From: Baylisascaris procyonis
Taxonomy: Eukaryota; Nematoda; Chromadorea; Rhabditida; Ascarididae
Direction: 5' to 3'
Assembly: GCA_037389465.1 (NCBI GenBank)
Contig: JAZARR010000032.1
Span: 3,420,001-3,484,000 of the forward strand
DNA: 64,000 bases
Position numbers and translations under genes: made by a program. The first letter of the stretch is position 1; each line of letters begins with the position of its first letter. Shown here one piece after another: positions 36,621 through 50,200 of the stretch. The notes beneath the pieces are model-generated. The model saw only the letters and a list, made by a program, of their open reading frames with translations. It ran no database searches and was not told where the DNA came from.

Positions 36621-36813
36621 TATGCACTGCATTGTGAAACATACTCTGTTATATTCCCCCTCTTTTCCATTATTTGATGTCAGGAGAGTCAGATTCCAAA
36701 ATGAATCTCTATGCGATCTAAAATCAGTAATGAAAGCAAAAAAAACGATAGAAATCAAGCGACAACGCGAACGCCTACAATACTTCAATGTATGTTTCAT
36801 TGTGCAGTGCATA
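36621..36813. repeat. 23-bp imperfect inverted repeat with ~147-bp spacer
   Basis: The arms at 36621-36643 and 36791-36813 match at 20 of 23 positions in inverted orientation (TATGCACTGCA outer, GAAACATA inner). The pair lies upstream of EFA6 exon A, inside intron 1 if the exon at 37444 is used. Open frames of about 138 codons exist on both strands here, probably by chance. It may be a small non-autonomous element. Confidence 0.5.
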
Positions 36814-37336
36814 ATGGCCCTGAATCGCCGAAAAAAATTGCAATCAATGCAGCAAGTACTGCACGTGGTCGATGCAGTGGTTTTGCTCGACATTAATAAA
36901 GTGCTAGAGGATGCGTCATGGCGATTCCATGAAAGGCGTGGTGGACAATCTTTCAACTTCCCAGCAAGAGGTTACTTAACAAGGGTGTTCCACCACCACG
37001 TTATCCCGTGGCCGAGGGTCATGCGGAAGCTTATCTAACCCGTAGTGTGTGGCCGTCCACCTATGAAGCCCGAGTGCTTCCATGATGGACTGTCGGCTCA
37101 TCACGTTAGGGATTAACATTACCTCTAAGGCGGTGCAGTAATAATGAATAAGTAAAACAACGCTTCGACGCTTCCTATCCTTCGCAATAGTGGAATAAGA
37201 AAAAACCGAAGGCAGTGTGTTTCAAACCGATGTAAGGTTGAGGAGCTAGTATTCGGCCGGACGGGCTCCTCTTACTCTAACCGACTCCTGTAGTGAATAT
37301 AATTCTACTGTAGGCACAGTACTGCTGAAGTTGAAC

Positions 37337-37444
37337 CTCATCAGCTAACTTTGGTCGTTTGGTAGTCTCATTATTCCTGTTGAGTCTAGTTAATTGCTTG
37401 TGATGGATATTGACGGTGAATTCTGGGATGTCGTGGAGTTGCAT
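37337..37444 (-). CDS. tentative first coding exon of the EFA6 gene
   Basis: An ATG at 37444 opens 36 codons that end at a GAG|GTTCAA donor in phase 0. That matches the phase-0 acceptor of the exon at 36155. The peptide (MQLHDIPEFTVNIHHKQL, later KRPKLADE) is soluble and reads like coding sequence. Adding it gives a protein of about 777 residues, near the roughly 800 expected for a worm EFA-6. No homology was recognised, and other upstream exons could be used instead. Confidence 0.35.
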
Positions 37445-37909
37445 CAGGAAGTAGGTAGAAGGTTGAGGTGTGAATTGTGTACATTGCTTGTGTTCTTTAA
37501 ACAATATTTTCTGTTAGGAAAGTTAGCATGTCTATAAAACTTCTTTGTCATTTCAGATTTTCTTTCTCGTTTTCAAAGTTCCCAACATTCTTCTTTGCTT
37601 AATCAGGTTTATTTGTTTTACTTTAGCCTACTTGTTTTTGCCGTTTGCTTTCTTGCTAGCATAAATCTGTCGTTCATAGCCGTAGCTACAGTTTCATATC
37701 CGTATGAGCAACGACGAACTTGTCCTAGAATGTAAAACTTTGTCCATTGTCCATAAACAATTAAAAGAGATAGGTAGTAGGTAAAACGAAGTCTTTCATC
37801 GTTATATACAGCTCTAAACCAGAAAACGTTTCGCAAAAAAGCCGTAAAGCGCAAGCCAGTTCCATGCGCGACGTAGAAAGTGACAAGGGATGAAGGAAAG
37901 AAAAGAGAG

Positions 37910-37931
37910 AGGGGGGGGGGGAGGTGGGGAG
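37910..37931 (+). repeat. G-rich tract upstream of EFA6
   Basis: A run of 11 G followed by AGGTGGGG, about 0.5 kb upstream of the candidate EFA6 start. It marks C-rich pyrimidine sequence on the EFA6 coding strand. Confidence 0.7.
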
Positions 37932-39577
37932 TTGCAATTTCATCTACCATTGTAATTTTCTAGTCATGGTGCAGTTCCATATTTCTTTCTCTTTCATCTC
38001 TCCACCTATGAATACACCTGAAGAATTCTCAAGAAACTTGGAGTAATAAAGATTTATTTTTCTATTAGACACTGGTATAGCTTTAATAAAGACCGAAAGG
38101 TTGGCATGCTTTCCATTGCAGATGAAAAAGCGATCCACTGAATGGGATTGATAAATGGGTTTCGTTTAGGAAATTGGTAGCAGTAATTTTTGCGGCATAT
38201 TAATGAATAGTTTTGATTGCCTACAACGGACAACAAGTAGGCTTTCTCTCATAGTGGAAAAACTCTAAAGAACATTTATGCCAATTCCTCATCTTTTTAT
38301 TCTGCCTTGGAAATTCTGTATAGTTAGGAAAAATAACTCATTAATCGGAAGTAGGCAAGAGGTAAATCCTTTGATCCATTTCTGCTCCTTTCATCGCAGC
38401 TTTATTTTCACGCACTCAATGAATCCGGGGACTTCATTAAGAACATTGCTTTCCCTCTATTCTTTCATATTTCCACCTCTCAAGCTATCTTTCTCGTGAA
38501 CATTATTTCGATGCAAATCACTCCCGGAAGGTATAACCCAAGCAGTGAGGTATCTACTTTCGAATCCCCTCGTTAATTTTTGGTGGTTCGCGTCATTTAT
38601 CACAACCATTATTTATATAACAATCTCAGGATGTTCGTAATGGCTGTGTTCATTTTTTTAAAGTTCCGTGACTGCACTTCCGAAACACAACTTATATATC
38701 TACGGGACACCCTAAGCACATCCATGTGCCTGCAATAAAAATCACTGGAACAGGATAACCCATTACCGATAGTTTTTGTGCATTTTTACACAAGCCAAAT
38801 GATAGATGGCCAAATCACGGAAATTTAGCATCGGCCAGATCCTCTGATAGGGTCGGGCAAATCTATCGGTGGAAGTTCGACCGCCAGCACAATTTTCTTA
38901 AGGGCCAAACCAGCATAGCCTTGTAGGATGGCCCCAGCGTCAGCACATCATGAAGGCCTTGCTAATGTTGTGAAATTTTGACTTGTTATTTGTGAGGCAG
39001 TACAGCATTAGCGCAGAATTAGTGAGGGAGCCTGGCGTAGACGGTTTACAAATACTTCATCAAAACAAAGGCACTGCAGCGAATTACTGTGAAAATGTGG
39101 CTATCAAGCAACAGCGATGTATGGATAGATACTTTGAATGCATGAATATATACCAATAGAAATTTTAGCTTTGATCAGCTGAATTATTGTTGAATTACAC
39201 CGATCAAAATGAGGTAATTGTGAATATATATTGAGCATAAATGAGGGCGATTACAAGAAATTCTATATGCTACATACATTTGTTTGGGTGGTTTATCGAA
39301 GATAACTAAACTAAAAGAAAATACTCTCCTGGAAATGATATCGCAACGCATTTGTAACTGCATGAATTCCAAACACGAAAACTCGATACATTTGAGGGTT
39401 CGAGATCGATCTGAGCCTAATAACACAAACTTCATACGTCTCGAATTGTAAACGATGACCGCTCTCCAATGGAGGTCAATCAAAGGTCATAGTAGTGTTG
39501 TTCAAAATGTTAGACAAAATTTTGCGAATGAAATACACGAATCTCGTGTAATCTATCGTTATATTTCATTAAATACA

Positions 39578-39614
39578 ATTGCGATAGCACTTCTTGTTCA
39601 TTAGCTATCGCAAT
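39578..39614. repeat. 11-bp perfect inverted repeat (hairpin)
   Basis: ATTGCGATAGC and its reverse complement, separated by 15 bases. No gene lies next to it; function unknown. Confidence 0.6.
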
Positions 39615-42600
39615 ATTTCCGAGTATGTACCAGTTATTTATCAATCACGTGAAAATGTATGGACCTCTTATAGTAAAAAATTTAAAAGTGAGGAACAATC
39701 CACGAAATTACAGCACTCATCGCTCACAATAACATAACGGAACGTCCAACCCTCACATCGAATCTTTAGCACATAGAAGTGGAACCGATGCAGATTGCTA
39801 CGTGTAGCAGATTTAAATCAAAATTATGAGAAATGAAAACAGGCAACATAACAATATGCAAATTAATAACCGCCTTAAAATTAGCATAAACAGTAGAGAA
39901 ACACGTCTTAAAAATTGAAGTTTTACTCACTCTTTATGGGAATCGGTATTTTCTGAGTAATGGAAAAAACAGCCGACAAATTAAGTGATCACTTAGAACA
40001 TTCCCTATATTCATAAGAAAGAATCTTTTTTGAAGGATATTTATAAGCGATCAGATCACTTGAAATATAAATTAATATATACACTGTACTCTAAACAAAG
40101 AAACAATGAATATGAATAATGTGATGGGTTGAAGTGCATAAACACACATCGTATCAGCTCTTATTACACACCTCTTCAATCATTCTAATTTTTGAATGAC
40201 TCGAATATACTTCGAGTTGAAGGGATTTATTTAAGCATCATTTCATACACTCTCAAATCCCTACCACGCAAGGATACTGACACCATCAACCAGCGAAAAA
40301 GGAATCCAAAGGTGAGACACACCTTCAAAAGCTCATATGCATCTATCACAAGACGTATATTCACGTTATTTCATTTGTAGTGTAATAAAACTAGAAAATT
40401 TTCTCAAACTTTAAAAGGTTTCCAGTATACACTTTGTCGACTCTCTAATGCCATTCAGAGTCCGTAGGTTTTGTTAGCTGTAACTTATTTTTGCTAGTTC
40501 TTTTTGTGGTATTCAATTGCTCTTCTCATTGCGCGCCCTACTACAGTGGTTTGTACATAAAAAAAACTCTCTAGCTCGAGCATAATTTCGCTGTATACGT
40601 CATCAGTCTCGGAACAATTTCGTCACGATACCTTACACCTAAGATAAAAATTCCCATCTTCCATAAACTACAAAAAGCGAATTTAAGTGACTTCAATGCT
40701 GCGCACATACCAATGATAAGCAGTGGCAAGGCGCATTGGTTAAGATGGAGAGGCTCATCCTTCCTTGCAAATCAGAATTTAACGTTTTTCAAAAACATCA
40801 CTTCCTGCGTGTCAATGCTCGAAAACCCTCATTAACGGCGATGTAAACATGTATGGGCGTCTTGACGGATATCCACACATCTACGCTTAGCCCTACACTA
40901 CCAGCAAAGCTGGGGTAAACTGATCTTGCTCGCATCCCGTCTCCAATATGGGTTGAACCGTTACCCCTGCCCGCAGCATGGAGGCGTGCCGTTCAGTTAT
41001 TCGGTCCATCTCAGGATAGCTTCACTGAAATACCGACTCCAACTTATCATTGCAGGGGTGGCCATGAAAATATCAACCCTTTACCATCAAGTTAAGTTTT
41101 TCAGTAATCCAAAACCATTCAACTTTTCAAAGAACATAATAATTATTCTTGTGACAAGAGTAAATCATTTTTCACCTCTCCTGAGAATCGGCATTCTGTC
41201 TTCATAACCAATGAAAAATACTGGCAAGGATTTTGCACTTTGAGCGGTTTTGAAAGTATTTTAGACTGGCAGAATTAGTGATTATTAATTGATGCAATCA
41301 ACTCGGAACGTAGCGATTTCCGCATAAATTCCGCCTAACTTGCATCTGAGAAAGCAACCTCCTAGTTCATTTAACTAATAACAAAAACAAGAACACAGGT
41401 TTAGATAGGATTCACTTCATAGGATGCCAAATATTATTTAGAGAATGAAGTTGTCAAATTTGTGATGCATGAATTGTGAAGAAATGAATGAAGGAAGAAA
41501 AGATTTGCGTATTTCGGGATAAGCTAATCGAAGCAACAAGATAATAACTAAAAATTCGTAATACAAGTATTACGCAAAAATTTCAAACAGAATGTATCTA
41601 CAAGCGAACAGTTAGAAAAAATTCAACAGCAGCAAATTTCGAGGAGATGGGGTCGTAATCAAGCCCTCCTTCCCCCTTCTCCACGCGCTTCCCACTTTTT
41701 TTTTTTTTTTATTCTAATTAAAGCGATAAGTAGCCGTCTCATTGGAAACTGTTTTAGTTAACGCGTTTCATTCAAGGCTCTTGTATAGCGTTAATTAACC
41801 TGTTGTGAAGTATTTTTCGTCCTTTCATAACGTTTCTAAACTAGGCAGAGAGCATTTCGATATTGAGGAGACAGAAGAGCGATTATAATTTACGTTGCAG
41901 TACATAACGGCGTGTCATCGTTTTTATTATTTGCAAAGTCATCGTTTTGTTTGCAAGTAATATTGTGAATATACTTCAAGTAGCAAACCTAGAAGAATGA
42001 GTAATCGCTTTTTGGAGGCATGGAAAAAATAGATATATAACACCTATTTAGGGGGTATGATACTATAGGAACTAGACAAGCAAAATGGGCGTTACTATAT
42101 TAATTAGCATAAAATATTCTAAATGAAACCTTCTAGCAATAGAACAACATCCAAAAGAAGGCCTTTCCAGCGGGTGATGAAAATCTCATAGGAAACGTTT
42201 GCAAAGCACAGCTATCAGCTGTGAGAACAACGCCCTACAAAACGTATGCGGTTAGCGTGCCGATGTGTAGGTAACATACACTGCGTGGTGTATCGCAAGT
42301 TTGTAATCGCCGAAAAACCAGTTCAGCGCCATCCTCAGTTCTTTGGAAGAACGTCAACTGAGCACCTCGATTGACTCTGCGGTGCATTTCCGCTGCAACC
42401 TGTCATTTAACTTTGCTGCTGTATCCCAGAAGTGACATCCACCTTACGGAACATAGAGTACAGAAGTCAAAGGGTTTCTTTCAATGCAACACCTCCTTCC
42501 CCCTCCCCCCGGCCCTTCCCCTACATACATTCATTCCACTCCACTTTCCGCCTTATTTTCGCTGTTTCTGCCAATTCGCTTTCCCTACTACTCACCATCT

Positions 42601-44008
42601 CTTCCCAATTTTTATAATCTGTCCTCTACCTTCTCGATTGGCTTTATTTTTGTTACAATTTAAACTTAGATAAGTTGGAAGGCACGCTCGAAAGGCTAAC
42701 TCGATATGCACTTTCCGCAATTCACCTTGTATCTCATAGTAAACAATATTCAAGAAGAAACGATGAAACAACGGTGTTCTGCAGTTGATGGGTTGTTGAA
42801 TCGATTCCCATTCGAATATTTCATCGCAATTTTAAATGCTTTTGCCCACATAATGGAGATGGATAATGATAAATAAAGTAGATTTTTTATGAGAGCTTTA
42901 TAAGTTTTCACAACTAGGAACTACCACAGGAGAAATTTGAATATAAATGGGCATTGAGGTGGGATGGAGTGGAAGGGGATGGAAAACGGAGCGGCTGTTC
43001 ATACAGCTTGATCTCAGTCACTACAATGGTGTCTGCGACTCCTCAGAAGTCGAATTGGAGGTAATTTGCGACGCTTCGGGCACGCAGGATTCGTAAAAAG
43101 CATAGAGGAACAAAGAGGACATCGGGCGATCCAAACTGCTTTGTTTGCGTGAGTGGCACTTCACTCGCATTTACATATTTCTTAACGGGCACCCATTATG
43201 GTGAATGTGTTTGAATAAAATAAATCCGACTAATGTTTTCTATTTTTTTTTTCAAGTTATTTAACTCTCTTAAAAGTGAGTTGTAGTGAAAAGTGCTTAA
43301 AACAGAAGAACTTATAGAAATCTAATCGTATATCTTATCAGCCATTATATGATATATCAACATCTATGTAACGTATCGCTTTATATAAATTCACTGTTAC
43401 ATTTCCCTGAGACAGCAAGAATTGAAATGCTCGGCAGCTATATTGTTTATAATGATATTGTGACGGGATTACGGATTCGGTTATGAGCTGTTAAATTTCG
43501 TGAACCACTGAAGACCGTGACCTGAACCAGGTTCAACCTATCTCTATGGTCATCCGACACCAAAGTGATAAGAAGACAACGAATTGCGCAGGTGCAACGA
43601 GATGTAAGTATAGTGCTGCCATGGTACCAGAAAGCAGCTATATATTTATTGACTATCAAAAAGCGGCGGCATGTTTATTGACTATTAGAAAATAGCAACG
43701 TGGCAAGAATGACCTTGCAAGGGTATAATAGTGTCAGAGGAGTTCTTTAGTCGCCGATTCGCGTGCCCACCCGTCGACCCACATAAGAGCTTTAATGCTG
43801 ATTAAACTAGCACCATTTCGCAACGATTACGTTGAAGTGTTTGTGCTCGCCGCAACGATGTTCACCAGAAGCTTTTGAATCTGCCCTAAGCAAAAATGCT
43901 GTGCCGCGTATATCGTTCTTCTAAAGTGTGGTCTATTCAGTTATATAAACGTTACACTAAAGTTAGACAAGCGAAATTGTTCCTATCATTTCGACTTCCA
44001 CTGCACAC

Positions 44009-44365
44009 TCATTCGGTCATTTGTTGCACCTTAAGGGCGGGTAAAGTGGTAACGCAATCTAGATTATTACAGTATGACAGGTTCCGATCGTGAATGTCAT
44101 GAAATGTGCGGGACAACTTTTTGATAGAGAACGTTTCTTTTTGTGACCACATTGCCAACTGTACTAATTTTGTGGAAAAATTACGTGCATAAGGGCATAG
44201 GATGAGAGTAGCGTAGTGGTGGACGCATCTTGCATGCAAAAAACAAAGGGGAAAGCGATATGCGCAACGGATAGTGACGACCGGACCTGCACGGTTGCTC
44301 ACAGTTTTGATTTGGCCAAGTATATTGGACCCAGCCCTCATATCTGCTGAAAGCAGCTTCCACAA
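44009..44365 (-). other. 118-codon ORF in a GC-richer patch, unassigned
   Basis: An open minus-strand frame (for example GQIKTVSNRAGPVVTIRCAY) in sequence of higher G+C than its surroundings. A second minus-strand frame is also open over 44181-44363, which lowers the coding case. It could be a dispersed repeat or a decayed element. Confidence 0.15.
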
Positions 44366-47113
44366 GAATGTGCTGTGCCCTTTTTTGTTAGTGAGACCAG
44401 CAGAGGTTGCCGGATCCCTGTCCTGTCTTATGCACCATGGATAAGACTGTCGCGAGGGGATTGTGTAGCAATGATTGCTAGGTAGAATGTAGATGAATGC
44501 CTCTAGAAGTGGAGCATTTGTTACTATTCATCGAAGCAAAGCTTCCGTAATACTTTCCCATACGTCAATAAAACAGGCATGCAAGTGATGGGAGTTAGCT
44601 ATACGATCCTACAGAAGCAAATATTAGCGCGCAATTGTATTTTTATCGAAAAATCTTTAAAAAAATCAACGAAATTTCGAACCCCAAAATTTTATTTCAT
44701 GTTAATCAATGCTACACTTCGATTCGACTATCATTTCTATCCTATTCACTTTTGTATGTTTCTTTAAAATAGGAATGCAAGTTTAGCAAAAGGTGGAAAA
44801 ACGCTAGTATGGACTCAGTGTTGTGCAAGCGAGATGCACAGAGGTGAGAGGAGTTTTTTCGCTTTGAAGCAATGCGATTGAATCATTAATGCACACTGCA
44901 TTAATCTGAACATCTTTCAGCTTATGATGATGTTTTGAGCATTATTTTGTTAAATATTAAGAAGTGATATATGCAGTAATCGATTCATCAACCTCATCGG
45001 TATACTTCTTGTAAAAAGGACAATTCATAGCAAATATCGACAAAACAGAATCTATCAAAGAAATAGAAGAAGCCACCTTGAATCACTATAGAATTATCAA
45101 AGGCCCATATGAAGGATTCAGATCATTTCAGTTGTGACTTGTTTTTATTTTATTGAATGTCGCAGAAGTCGTTTCTATCCTTCATAAAGAATCTCCTTGG
45201 TTTCAGTTTCAGAATGTCCTTTTTTCCAGTATAAAACATAGGAAAGAAAGTTCATGTGACCTTCAAAAACAGATTCGTATAAGATAGAGAGATGATTGAT
45301 TTATGAAATCCATCAAAAGTGACCATTGGTCAACTTTTTTAAGACTATATTCAGCGCACTTCACCCGTATTGTGTTTTGAGGAAGATTTCACGACTGAAC
45401 TCAGTGCAATATGTATCTTGTATGAAACAGAGCAAATGCTGTAGTAGTGAATGCCAAAAGAACTAAACATGTTTGTTTCATTGAGGTTGTCCCTCTTTCA
45501 AACAACGATTGCACAAAAGTGGAATCTCTTCAGCAATTTCTCTTTTTATTTCTCCGTACTCTTCTTGCCTATTGCTCTCTTCAACCTTTTCTTAACTAGT
45601 TTCATATCTTTATTTGAAAGATTCCATTTACCATCAGCAAACGATCGCTATGCATATTTTATATTTCTCAAATCTATTCGCTTTTAGCCAAAATCACAAA
45701 GAATTTTCAAAAATTAAATGTTCATATTGATGTTTTTTTCATCGATATCCTTAACAATAAAGAGTTATGATTACTTTTAGCATAAACTCGCCTTAATCGA
45801 ATAGATTTGACAAACAAATTACAAATAGCCAATCGGCGATGAACTATTGAACAATAGAAAATATTTTTTTCACCTCGGAGAGGGAAGAAAATAACACAAT
45901 GACGTGAATATTTTATACTGCATTTGTAATAGACAATGGGACCCAATTTTAGCCTCATATAAACGTTCATCCTTCACGTGCTATAAACATTCAACGGAAA
46001 TCAATCGAAATGCGCATTCAGTCAACGTGTTCGATCAGTTCACTCACATCATCGCACATTGATATACAATGCTATTTCGTGAAGCATTTATTCAGTTGCT
46101 TCAACTAATAAAAACAATTTTACATAATGCTAGTGAAGCATTCATTATTTCGACTGCTCAATTAAATAAAGTTTACGATGAAAATAACTTTTGCCTCCAA
46201 ACTGTCTCTTCGCATATGAGCGAAACCGAACCGGTCGAAAGAAATGTAGAATCTTTCTAGTCAATGGAGTTATAAAAGTGGGAAATATGCATCTTAAATT
46301 ATTACTTACAAATGTAAATTGTTAATAAAATCTATATGCAACGTTCAACGGTACAAATACTTACAGTATCACTCTAAGTATTCTATTACTTATTGTTATT
46401 ATTCTCAAGTTCTCGATTACCCTAATTACATCGTTAGCAAATTTCTGCCGAAAAGAAAAGAGATATTGCTGGCAATTTTCGTTTATAGTGTGAAAATATT
46501 TGAATAATACAAACTGCAAATGCTATAGAATTTTGTGTTCAATACAATAGTTTCGTATAAAGATAGGTGCCAAGTGAGCATATCCGATGTACAAATGGAA
46601 ATAGTTTTCACGAATGAAATAATTATGAGTCAAATTTATGCAGTAAATCCAACAACAATGAACCTATTTCATGGAGAGCATTTTTTTTTTTTTTTTTTAT
46701 CAAAGCGGACGACATAAATTTAGTAGAACGTTGCGTCGATCTTTACAGCAACGATACCCGCATTTCATCGTTATCGCAAAGATCTTTATTGCATCATTCG
46801 ATTACGCACAAATTGCGCATAATGCATCTTTGCTATTAAACCGTTGCATCGTTGAGTTTGAAATATAAGAAAAAGAATGCAAAAATAATAAGCAATTATT
46901 GCATAGAAGATTTTACGTAAGAAAATAAGTGAGAAAATCTAAAAGATGAGTTAGTGCAATATGCGCTATTGCAGTTGATTAGAGACCATCTATCTTCACA
47001 ATGTGCCAATAAGTCATAAAACATGCCCAATAATGTATTGATTTTTCACTTGATTTCAATGCTCATGTAAATCTTCAACAGGAAATTCATTCGTTCCTGA
47101 TATCTTGAATTCG

Positions 47114-47218
<105 letters not shown>

Positions 47219-50200
47219 TTCACATTGATCGATGTACTTCCAAAGGAGTTATCAATGTTTGAAGGCAGCATAAAGCTGCACGCATATAGCGATCCTGTTG
47301 CGGGAAAGATGTGTCATTTTTTAGATTTTTTTTCACGTAGTTGAATCCCTTCAAATCTTGAGACATTATTCTGCAGTTCATGAGAATGGTTGGCTCACTC
47401 ATCGAAATATAAAATTACATATTATGCCTGCTCTTCTGCTTCACTTCTTTACTTGATTATTTATGCAATCAAGTGCTGTGATGGACGGAACTCTGACAAA
47501 AAAAGAAATGTGTCATGATACCCTCTGTGGCATGCTTTTCTCTTCTCTATACTCTCTAAAGATATTGACAGAGCAACAAGCAAATAATGAGCCGACAATG
47601 CTTAGTCAACGCCTTTCGAGTTTAGCAGCTTAGGCTGTCTCAAAGTCGCAATGTCTCAAAGTGAAACACATAGGAAGTGATAAATGGCAAAGATGAATAA
47701 CGGTGGGGATGCCATCTTAATTTAAAACTCATATACGTTCTCTTTTTTTGATTTTATGAGAAATGAGTTAACAAAGGAAGAGTGCGTATGCAATGAAAAA
47801 GGAACTCCATCCAGCAATATCTGATTGGAAGTAAGTTAATTTTATTAGCAGTGAACATATCTTTTCAACAATGAAACTGTTAACGCTTCGCCGTTAGCAT
47901 TGATCACATAAGTAACACATCATAGCTGAAAACAATCATCGCTCGATGATACACATTAAGGATAAACACAATCATCAAGCTTGTAACGCTATATAATGTA
48001 TCTTCATAAGATAAGAAAGCTCCAAAAAATCGAATATGATTATGAAAAATTTTCGGACGCAACCTCAATGTTCGAAAATCCGTAATATTTAATGGCTCAT
48101 TATGGAATGAGTTGAATACAAGTCTATGTTTTTTTTTAAACGTTTCACGCACACGCAACGTTAATCTACAATTGCATGTTGAGTTGCTTCCCATGGAAAC
48201 AATTGCAATCTATAATTCTATATTGTATGGTTCTTTTTTTCAACCATAGAACATTTGAAATTAATGAGCAATAATCGTTTACGATGATCGAACGTAATGA
48301 TTGCTTCGAAATTATCGCCGAAAAAAATAACTATAAAAATTTTTTAGTTATTGCAAGCCGGATATTCTCTCTTTTTTTTGTTTTCTATTTCACTAACTTT
48401 TATTAAAGACAATCGGAGCGAAAATCACGGCAGCAATTTCGTAGCTATCACATAGAGATCAAAAGATTCTAACGAGTGCAACAAGTCGGTCGTATGAAAA
48501 TGTGAAGGTCATTCATTCATTGTAGACAAACGAATCATCAAACAAAGCCTTCCTTAAAGACGTAGCGTACATCATATTCGTGAAACTCTAATTGAGGGAG
48601 CATTCTTTAAAACGCTTTACTTTCACTACAGAAAAAATTTTTTTGCATAAAATAAGCTTGTTTTTGGCATTAGCATATCATCTATGTGAGCATCACAAAC
48701 CATTTCAAAATATTCGATGAATGCAACAGAAAATTTATTGTGCACTCGAGCTCATAAGGCAAACAGATAAGATTTAGACAAATCTAGTTAGACAAGTGCA
48801 TCCAAAATATGAAGCATTATATTGAACAAAATGTTCCTTTAAAAAAAAGCCGAATGGGGCAATCAATCGGAATCGAATGCTTTAGCGAGCAGCATAGACA
48901 ATAAACATCCTCATATCGGCATAGGAAAATTACGTTCTAGAGAGCGAAAGAATTGCATTACAAAGAAGACGTTGTGAAGTCAACGAGAAGGATGCAAGCT
49001 TCACAAGAAAACGATGGGATGTTGAAGCAAAAGAGCCCGTAGAAAACGCACAGCGATGAAGCAAGGAAGCTGAGTGATATATCGGAGAGGAATAATGAGA
49101 CAAGCAAGCAGGGGTGAGAAAAAGAGACTCGGATTGTGTTCAATAACGCTTCCCACGTAGTAGTGGTCAGTGAGGAAAAAAAAATTACAACTTGCATACG
49201 ACCAGCATGTACGTTGTTGAGTGTAGTGCTCAATGTTCATATGCAACATAAACTTTGCAAAATCGTTATTAGACCGATAATCAAGTCCGATTCAAAGTTA
49301 TCATTTGACTCATCGGAATTAAAAAATTCGATCACATCACGAGAAAATGTTTTATAAAGGGGAACTTTGTTTTTCTGCAACTCTTCTGCGCGAAATTTCT
49401 CAGGCGAATGCCAAAAATGATTGAAAATTTGAAAATAAAAATTATCTCATATGACGTGGTCAGGTGAAGTTCTACAGTTAGCCCGTTGCATTAGAGTGAG
49501 AAATTCCGCCTTTTCCTCTTCTTTAGCAACATCTCCACTTTAACCTAACTTCTCTTGCTAGGAAATAAATGTTCATATAGGCTCACTTCTATTTCTAATT
49601 TTGTCTTCTTCTATGCTGACCATCAAGTTCGGCGTATATATGAATATTTTTATTCTCGTTGTTGAATATCAATCGGATAAGTGGTAAAAGGCGCAATATT
49701 TCCGCGGCAATTATGAGACTCCGTAGATATTATTTAGAAATTTTTTTTTTTAAATTGATGAAAATTTGTTCAGTGAATTTATTCATCGATATCACTAAAA
49801 TATAAAAATTTTTTGATAATCGAAAAACTTTTCTCTTATTGAGTATATTTGTCGCAAAGAAATTTTCCACTTTTTTTGTGGACAACATTGAAGCGCTCTT
49901 CAATGTAAGGACACTTATCTATACTTCAATTTAGAGTCCAATAGAAGTGCTTTCAAAATTTGAACACATCTCAATCTTTATTTGATTGCTAGAGAGGTCC
50001 GCTTTAAAATTTTGGAAATAAGTGGAAAAGAAGCACATAAATCTACAATAAAAGCTAAATATAATCCATAAATCTGCTGGATTTATTTTCAAAATTGTTT
50101 ACAACTTTAACGGATTTATCGAACTAAATCCTTGGCACATTTATGAGACTTACTTTAAATTATTCGCTAAATAAATAGCATTTTAAATAATTCATTTGCC

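Noticed and set aside
36537..37038. Overlapping 138-139-codon ORFs on both strands
   Set aside because: Neither resembles a protein, they overlap each other and an inverted repeat, and no splice context supports them.
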